Source: Atherix ibis
Taxonomy: Eukaryota > Arthropoda > Insecta > Diptera > Athericidae
DNA length: 64,000 nt
Direction: 5' to 3'
NCBI GenBank assembly: GCA_958298945.1
Contig: OY282606.1
Location: 60,525,920 to 60,589,919 of the forward strand
Shown here one piece after another: positions 56,309-64,000 of this stretch. A model generated the notes under the pieces. That model saw nothing but the letters and a program-made list of their open reading frames with translations. It was not told the origin of the DNA and ran no database searches. A program made the translations under genes and the position numbers. Positions within the stretch are counted from its first letter, which is position 1, and every line of letters begins with the position of its first letter.

Positions 56309-57726
56309 AATCTATAGTTACGAAATATTCCGGAAATTGGAATCCCTTAGTTTAAGTACACTTAGTCCAAAGTCATTAATTCATCATTAATGTCACATAG
56401 CCTGTATGCACCAACACCATTTGAAAATAAAAAATTAATTAATGTCGTCTTGGGTATTAAAATTTCTCGATCGTACGTAGTGATAACTCATTTATGTTTA
56501 TAACATTGACCACAAAGTTTCGGCAGATCAGTTATCTCCACATTGCACGGGTACAAAAAGATAAAAATTTTGTTTTAATCTTCAAAAACGAAATTGTTTT
56601 GAAAATTATATTGCTAGTGAAGAAATGGCACCTTACTTGTTGTGAATTTTTACATAATTTGTTCGCAGTTTGTTTTTATATCTATATTCTATTTTTTTTG
56701 CTTATTCTTATTATATGATAATACTTATTCTTATTGAATCAAAATTTTAATAACAAAAAAAAAATAAGTACAAAAGAAAAAAAGTTCATAAAATGCAACA
56801 AATATAAAAATATAATTTCTGTATATCTACAACTGAGGATTTAAAATGCTTTATAAATGAAAAAAAGAGTACAGTTTTGAATTGATTTTCAATTTTATAA
56901 ACAGGAGATAAACTAGAAAAATAATTTTTTTCCTAATAAAAATTTTAATAATTAAAATTTATTTCACCGTATAACTTATGAAATTCAATAAGTATAGCAA
57001 TGAAATTTATTTCTATATACAATTGATAACTAAAAATGTAGAATAATTCAGAAATTACCTTAAAGGAAAAAAGAGAAAAGAAGCAACTAATATAATGGAA
57101 ACACATAAGACAATAAAGAATTTATAACAAATTTTTATAAAATAAAAAAAAATATCTAAAAATGGAAAAGAAAGAACGAAATACGTTAAATAACAATAAT
57201 ATTAAATGAGGTTAAAAGGAAAACGTAACGAGGATAGAATACTAATTTTGTGCGATTCAGCAAATGTGTTGTGTTCTTTTTTTGTTTCATTTTTTTGAAT
57301 CTTAAATTAAAGGCTTGCATAAATTAATTTATTTCATTTTTTGTCTCTCTTCTTTCCTCTTCTTATTATGTGAACGGATGTAGAATTAACCTTATCACAC
57401 TTCCTTTCTCTGGGTATTGCACGCCATTTATAATTAAAAATTTTCATCTCGTTCTAAAAATTTTGTCATGTCTCTTGACAATAGACGCATTTCCAACGAT
57501 GTGCCAAGAGTGGTTTTAGGAATAGCCATAAAGGAGCAATTAACAGCAAAACTCCTTTCGAAATATTTCTCACTCCTCAATCTCTTCCATGCGTTATTTA
57601 AGAGATGCAAACAAAAAGAAAATTAAAAAATAATTTTTTCTCTCTTGTTTTCCAAAATTTTTTTCTTTGCTTTCCTAATTTTTTTCCAATTTTTTTGACG
57701 TTCCTATTCTCTAGCCTACATCCGTA
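56309..57726. other. AT-rich non-coding stretch
   Basis: Mostly A/T runs. A faint integrase-like patch (NSKTPFEIF) near 57.54-57.58 kb on the plus strand is too short to call. Confidence 0.4.
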
Positions 57727-58028
57727 GCCGTATTCCATTGTACCAATTTCGCTACTCACAAGTAATTGCGAGTAGATGCCCAATGGAATGCAAAATTTAC
57801 TGACAGCAGTAAAATATAACCGCAATACAGTCAACACAATACTGAGTTTACTCACACATAAACAATAAAAACTGAGTTTATTCACACATAAACAATACTG
57901 ACAAAAATATGACACTTCACTATAACCAACGATCCCGCTAAGCCATCTTTTTCCAGTTCGGGAACTAAAATACCCTACCGTAAAATGTATGGCGTAACTA
58001 CGCATGCGAACTACTCATTTGTTTGAGG
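57727..58028. mobile_element. MITE, GGCGTTTTCC family, copy 4 (truncated)
   Basis: Starts GCCGTATTCCATTGTACCAA and follows the same internal order as copy 2 (ACAATACTGAGTTTACTCAC, TGAGTTTATTCACACATAAAC). It stops at TTTGTTTGAGGT, where a P-like element terminus (CTTAGATTAAAG) begins, so its right end was lost or displaced. Confidence 0.7.
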
Positions 58029-58793
58029 TCTTAGATTAAAGAACTGGATAGGCCTCTACACAAAAATTCTGTGCAAATTTTGTTGGCAATAAATTCGTAG
58101 AACGCACACACATGCAATACAACAGAAACGGCGTAAATCATTGAGAGCCAATTTTAAACTTTAGTATGCGATTGAAGCGGTTTGTTCTAAAGACCTCAAA
58201 CAAATGAGTCATTTATGCGTAAACGAATAGATTTTTTTAATATTGCGGGTTTTGTTGTTTGATGGAATTAGTTTTAGAAATTTATAATAAAACACAGTAT
58301 TCTATTTTAAAATATTATTTATTTATTTATTAGATATTTTCACTATATATTATTTATTAAAACAGAATTATAAAGTGGAAAAGCATATAAAAATATAAAT
58401 TGTAAGTTATTTGATTATATGAAAACAATTATGTGCACAATAAGAAGTTAATCGTATACAACATGAAAGGAAATGCTTTAAAACTAAATTACAAGATGAA
58501 AAATTTAATGTACTTAAAAAATTAATAACTAATATTTTTTTTAAATTAAAAAAATATTATTTAGTAAATGCATTATAATATGGTCTAATAGAGCAAGCAA
58601 AACAAATTTATTTAAATAATAAGCTTACCGATGAATAAACTTTATTTATTTTCACACAATGCAAACAGCAATGGAACATAGACAGAAAAATTCGGTCCCT
58701 TAAACTTTCTTACACACACTTTATATACACCGGCACTGAACTATTTTATGGTAAACATTAAACTGTCAACATCGGATTTGTTTACATTTATCT
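58029..58793 (-). mobile_element. P-superfamily element copy 5, truncated
   Basis: Minus orientation: terminus CTTAGATTAAAGAACTGGAT, then the right-half sequence (GGCGTAAATCATTGAGAGCC, GCGTAAACGAATAGATTTTT), the CACACTTTATATACACCGGC block, ending near 58793 before the THAP exon. At 58190-58209 it contains AGACCTCAAACAAATGAGT, the inverted form of the MITE sequence at the left junction. Confidence 0.72.
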
Positions 58794-59049
58794 TCTGCAG
58801 AAGTTCACACTTTTGGTGTTTCCAGATTTACATATGCCCTACGGCATGAAATTCTTTTTGTTCTGTTTGGGTGCGAACGCCATAGTGACAAGTTAAAGAA
58901 TCCCATATAATCCCTCAAAGCTAGTCTGACAACGTGCCCTGTTATTCCCTCGTCCCTGTTATTCCCTTTAGATTTTTTTTACACTAACTCTTTTTAGAGT
59001 TTTAAACAATATTTTATCATAGATTTCTGTTTTTATTTTTATTTTTATA
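58794..59049. other. Non-coding stretch
   Basis: Two CCTGTTATTCCCT-type repeats near 58940-58970; otherwise nothing recognised. Confidence 0.4.
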
Positions 59050-61384
59050 ACTTCAATATAATACAATATATATATATTTCAAATAATACATTATTCTTTT
59101 ATTACATATTTATTTATTAATGTGCATTTATACTTTTACTATTAGGTTTGTGATATGGTACTTATGGTGTTCTTAAAATTATTATTATATACCATCTTTG
59201 TATGATTTATAATTTTTCTTGTTGAATTTACTCCATTTCTTTGAATTGCGCAATAGTGACCTTCGTAAAGACTTTATTTTTTCTGCGATTCCCTCGTTTT
59301 AGACACACTAGATCATTTACGTTGAACGAGCAAGAATTTGCAGTTTTATCCTCATGCCGCTTTTATTTTACTTTTGCTTGCATGACTCTATCTTTTCTTA
59401 TTTTTTGTGGCCTTTTTAATTTTAGTTGAAGTTCCGTATAATTTTTTGGGAAATGATGTTGACATTTTAGGATTGACTTTTAGCATCTTACACAAGTTTT
59501 TAACTAGCTCGTTATTAAACTCTATAACTTTATGTTTAACAACTATATTCTTTGAACAATTTTTCCAGTTATTTATATATCGCTTAATTATTTTATTCAT
59601 TTTTTTCTATTCATAATGTAGTTTTAACTTAGCAATGAATATTTTTATGCCATTGTATTCCCCGTATGGAGTTAAATGATACCCTTTTATGAGGTCAACC
59701 ATTTGATTTCTAACGTATTTTTGTTCGCCTAGCGTTCAATATCTTTTTTAATTGTTTTATTTAAATATTTCATCACTGTACACGTATGCGAGACTCAATT
59801 CATTGATTTTTAGTATAGCAGTGGGGTTTTTTAGTTTTTGCAGTTATTCATCATTTGATGTGCCTTTCGCACTAAAATTTATTATGAGATTATTTACGGT
59901 ATATCTTCTATTTATATTTCTTGTATTCTTTCAAAAAATCTTCGATTTTTATTCCTGATATTTTTTTTTACTTTTATTCTTACACATAGTATTCAGCTTA
60001 TTTATCTTCTTCAGTTATATTCGTTTCACCTTTTTTGAATCCGATACAGAGGTGCATGTCCACGTATAAGAGTGCGTCTACTTTATATTTACCATTCTTC
60101 GGCATTTTATCAATTTTACCTGTAGCTCCATTGTGTTTTCTAGCCTTTATTCTACAGGTGAGTGCGTTTACATTATTTAGAATAAGCGTTTCTAAATACA
60201 TTTTTTTAAAGCGTTAGTATTCATTTTGCCCTATTTATATGTTATCTCGAAGTCATAGTCCATAAGATCTAATCGAGTTTGACATCATTTCGAAGAGGTA
60301 TTTTTCTTGCTGAATAAGATCACTAGAGAGTGATGATCAGTTATTACCTTGAACCGCTTGCCTTTTGAGTATGGCCTAAAATGATTATACCTTAATATAT
60401 AAATAGCACCTTGTCCTCAATTTCTCCCTGTGACAGAACAGAAGCGGGATGTTGAAGTAAGGGTGGAGTAAATAGTATTTTTCTCAATTTATAGAAAATG
60501 ATTGTGCAATCATTTGTCAAGTCAAACAATATGTTTTTTTTCGGTAAATGTTTCAGTGGTTTAACTATTTCTGAAAATTTTGGTATGGACCATATGTAAT
60601 AATTCTAGAAAGATACGAATATTTTCACTTTATTCGCGTTTTTTTTGGTATGGGGTAATTTTCAATCTGCATCCATGTATACAAATACGTGTGAGTCTAA
60701 CCCTGGTAGTGCTGTGGATAGCATGTGCTGAAAACTATTCGTAGATATATTTTCGACCAAAGGCTAACCTTATTTGTTGAAAAAGCAGTTAGCGGCTCCG
60801 ATTTCCTTTCAAATTATATTTGATAGAAAGAACACGTCATGTCGAGAGTGGAAAAGAATATTTCCCCTCCTACTTTATATAGGATATCATCTAGATGTGT
60901 TAACGGAAAATTTATAGTTAGCGATCTTCTTATTTAGTTATCTATAGTCAACAACTAACCTCACTTTTTGTCTTGTTTTGTATTTTTTTTAGAACTATAA
61001 TCAGAGAAAAATTATATCAGTTAATAATAGAGGAACTATATTATTGATTTTCTCAATATGAGTATGGGATAATCTATAATTCTTCATATACGAGTATACT
61101 GGATTTTTATTTTTTATTGACACGTTCTATACACAACATATAACATGTTCGCCCTTAATGTAAAATATATTGTGGAATTTGTACAAAGATTTTTACTGCT
61201 TATTTTTTCAATACAAGTGCCCAGATTTTGTCCGTCCCATAGTAGCAGCAATCTGTTTGAGTTTTATGATTTTTAAATAGAGTTTCCGTTTTTTCTCTCT
61301 AATGCATATTTGCAAAGTTGTCTCTATTGGGAATAAAATGTGAAAACCGTTTAAGTTTCATAGACGCTAAGCACTTTCTATATA

Positions 61385-63050
61385 CAGTGACGAGCAAAAG
61401 TGAACAGGTAAATTGTACTTTAAGCAAGATGTTCATATTATAGTCGTTCTGTTATAGATATTAAAAAATTTTTTTTACGTTTTGTTGGTATTTTATTAAG
61501 CTTGCTTATTTACAACAACAAAATTAATAAAACTACTTATCTGATAGAAATTATATAAAAAAAATAACCAAAATTGCACTTGTTCATATATGCACGTTTT
61601 GTTCAAATGTACATGTGCACAAAATGTAACGTTTAAGAACAATATTAGTTCTATAGTTAAACAGTAAATTTGAATCACAATGCCTCAGACGGATTATTGG
61701 TTATTTATTAAGAGTCTAGCAATTAATAATTTAGTTGTTACACTCGACTATTAGAGGAATATTGGAGTCGTTGCATTACGAAGAAAATTTCTGAAATAAT
61801 AAAACAAAAAATAGTTTTTTTGTTGAAAAGCGGAGAAAGTAGTCGTGAAATTTCTCGAGTTTGCAAAGTGTCGCAAACAACCGTACTAAACGTGAAAAAA
61901 ACCCAGAAATTAACGGTACCAGCGGTGAAATATGGCCGAAAAAAACTTTTGACGGACCGAGATGCAAGAGTAATGGAGCGACAATTACGATCCTGCCAGG
62001 TGAAGACGCCAAGGGAGGCCTCCATTAATGTTAATAAACAAGTGAGCGAGTGGACAGCTAGAAGGGCTCTCAAAAGAATTGGTATGGTGGCATGCCAGAA
62101 GCTTAAAAAGCCCAGCCTCTCAAAAAAAAATATAAAGGCAAGATTAACTTGGGCTAGAGCGCATAAAAATTGGGGGGTCGATGAGTGGAAGAAGGTAATT
62201 TGGTCTGATGAAACCAAAATAAATCGAGTTAACTCAGACGGGAGATCATATGTTATTATTGGAAAAAACCCGGAGAATCCCTAAAGCCCTACCAGGTTAA
62301 AAACACTTTAAAACATGGTGGTGGGTGCATTATGACTTGGGGATGTTTCACATGGTGGAATACGTGTCGACTTGTAAAAATAGAGGGAATAATGAATAAG
62401 GAGTATTATTTAAACTTATTAAAATCGAATTTGATTCCCTTCGTCGAGAAATGTGCGTACAATGAGCAGGATCTCGTATTTCAGCAAGATGGAGATCCAA
62501 ACCACACAGCAAAAATTGTAAAAACTTGGCTCCAAGAACAAAAATTTTCGACCATGCTATGGCCTGCACAAAGTCCGGATTTAAATCCAATTGAGAATTT
62601 GTGGGCAATTGTAAAACGGAAGCTGGCTGAACATCAAACTCTTCCCAAAAATTTCGAAGAATTATGGCATCGGATTGAGGGGGAGTGGAAGAAAATTCCA
62701 AAGGAAATAATCCAAAATTTAGTTGAGAGCATGCCCAGGTGGGTTTCCGAAGTTTTAAAAAAAAAAGGGCTATGGACCAAATTTAAATACCATAAAAAAT
62801 ACATATTATATTAACAATTCTATTAACATACACAAAACGTGCATATATGAACACGTGCAATTTTGGTTATTTTTTTAATATAATTTCTATCAGATAAGTA
62901 GTTTTATTAATTTTGTTGTTGTAAATAAGCAAACTTAATAAAATACCAACAAAACGTAAAAAATTTTTTTTTAATATCTATAACAGAACGACTATAATAT
63001 GAACATCTTGCTTAAAGTACAATTTACTTGTTCACTTTTGCTCGTCACTG
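61385..63050 (+). mobile_element. Tc1-like transposon with about 218-bp terminal inverted repeats
   Basis: It is 1666 bp, flanked by TA (61383-61384 and 63051-63052). Both ends start CAGTGACGAGCAAAAGTGAA, and the repeats extend inward about 218 bp (to about 61602 and from about 62833) with only a handful of differences. It is inserted in the minus-strand Gypsy. The near-identical repeats point to a recent arrival. Confidence 0.92.
61750..62814 (+). pseudogene. Tc1 transposase (DD34E) with frame disruptions
   Basis: An N-terminal HTH reads SSREISRVCKVSQTTVLNVK. The second HTH and a catalytic start with VIWSDETKIN are in the first frame, which ends at TAA 62282-62284. The rest is in another frame, open from about 62249 and seen from 62332: MTWGCF, FQQDGDPNHTAK and SPDLNPIENLW. 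I count 34 residues between the second aspartate and the glutamate, the DD34E spacing. All catalytic residues are kept. One single-base shift near 62248 separates the halves, and the start codon region (an ATG at 61680 lies in another frame) also looks damaged. Confidence 0.88.
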
Positions 63051-63650
63051 TATATTTGCATGTAATAATTATTATTATAATTTCTATTGTATTATTGTAT
63101 TATAATTACTAATTCTATCTATGTTACTATTATTATTTCTTCTATTTATATATATACTATTACTATGATTTCTTTTTTCATAGTATTATTTGTCGTACTA
63201 GTAGTGTATGAAGTCGGATTTATTAAGTTGGTCGTTTCAATCTCCATTGCTAGTGTAATGGCCTCTTGAAACGTTTGACATCTGCCGGCATATAAATATT
63301 GTATATGATCGATTTATTTTCAATATTAACTGCCCTCTTGATCGTGTTTAGTGCCAAGTCGTCGTTAATTTTCTCTACATAATGTATTGTACATTCTGCT
63401 AAGTCCATCATTTGAACTTTGTTTAGTTTTAAAATTATAACACCATTTTTATGGGCAAAATTCTATTTTTTCTAAATATTTCTTTTAGCGCTAAGAATAT
63501 ATTTGATATGGTATCTGATAGCCATGTGTATAAAATAAATTTAATTAGCTTTCTACGTTCTTCATTATTTATTGATTCGTGAAACTCAGACAAATAAAAC
63601 GTAAAATTTAGCAATTCTGATTTTTAACCAACTAATAATAAATAATAATT

Positions 63651-64000
63651 AGCTAGGCCGAAAGCAGCAACAATACTTAAACTGCAGAAAAACTTTTCAT
63701 GTAAATACTGCTTTAACCAAAACCGTAATTTTTATACTGGGTATTATTGGTTTCCTAATTCTGAAAAGATATTTGAAGAAAATTATACAATATTTAAAGA
63801 AATGTTAGCCGAAACATCGCATATGGGAATAATATTTAGATGGAGGATTGGTTAAGGTACATTCTCGCAGATCTAGAGGAATAAGATGCTACAGTTTACC
63901 AAAAAACTGAACAGGGCATCAAAAATTTCAAACCCATGTTCAAAACAGAAGAAATATTCTAATTGTCGTCATTCGCCCGCTTATTAAATTTTCTCAAATT
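63651..64000. other. Right-edge stretch
   Basis: AT-rich sequence, possibly 5' leader of the minus-strand Gypsy. Nothing definite is recognised. Confidence 0.35.

Larger units (their letters stand above)
59050..63650 (-). mobile_element. Degenerate minus-strand Gypsy element, split by a Tc1 element
   Basis: Read from right to left: a gag patch near 63.3-63.2 kb (FQEAITLAMEIE), the Tc1 insertion (61385-63050), RT patches near 60.95-60.75 kb (ILYKVGGEIFFSTLD, then LTAFSTNK), RNase H near 60.35-60.25 kb (FKVITDHHSLV, then YDFEITYK), integrase core near 59.55-59.45 kb (EFNNELVKNLCKMLKV, then STSFPKK), and an integrase C-terminal patch near 59.3 kb (DLVCLKRGNRRKNK). No LTR was found inside the window; the 5' LTR may lie beyond 64 kb. 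Many stops and shifts; inactive. Confidence 0.72.

Noticed and set aside
57598..58005. A 135-codon minus-strand frame as a gene
   Set aside because: It is translated MITE copy 4 (its repeat gives the repeated YFCLCVNKLS-like text) joined to an A-rich run.

Overview
The window looks like a piece of an insect nuclear genome. It is strongly AT-rich. It contains spliced genes with very short GT-AG introns (60-69 bp), a secreted-type ferritin heavy/light pair in the head-to-head arrangement typical of insects, and a dense, nested load of eukaryotic transposable elements (Ty3/Gypsy, R1-clade and jockey-like LINEs, mariner/Tc1, P-superfamily, MITEs, a SINE). There are no bacterial operons, no CRISPR array and no convincing free-standing tRNA or rRNA gene. 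I cannot name the order or species from the sequence alone.

Layout. 1-20 kb is almost entirely mobile DNA: the 3' end of a Gypsy element at the left edge; an internally deleted mariner (1.9-2.8 kb); a complete Gypsy with LTRs and a 5-bp target duplication (3493-8323); a mellifera-like mariner split by a palindromic MITE (9.2-11.4 kb); a fold-back mariner (12.8-13.7 kb); and a P-superfamily/THAP element with a mariner and a 366-bp MITE inside it (15.2-18.2 kb). Between 18 and 40 kb lie degenerate Gypsy copies, an R1-clade LINE on the minus strand (21.4-24.3 kb), a 112-bp tandem repeat, a 412/mdg1-like Gypsy (27.4-32.3 kb), and a LINE split by a DD41D transposon (37.2-39.9 kb).

The cellular genes lie between 40 and 56 kb. 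Ferritin heavy chain (minus, 40258-45280, four coding exons, complete ferroxidase centre) and ferritin light chain (plus, 46233-46953, two coding exons, no ferroxidase centre) face away from each other across about 950 bp. Both precursors carry signal peptides and cysteines near the mature N-terminus, which fits the heteropolymeric secretory ferritin of insects. The first intron of the heavy-chain gene is 4.2 kb and is filled with P-like elements and MITEs. At 53.6-55.4 kb, minus strand, four exons encode most of IFT54 (TRAF3IP1), a ciliary transport protein; its first exon(s) were not found.

The right end (56-64 kb) holds a tRNA-derived SINE, a truncated MITE interrupted by a P-like element, and a degenerate minus-strand Gypsy carrying a young Tc1 element with about 218-bp terminal repeats. 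The most distinctive theme is a family of short P-superfamily elements. They have lost most of the transposase but keep a spliceable THAP-domain exon. Two copies sit as an inverted pair, each with its own 8-bp target duplication.
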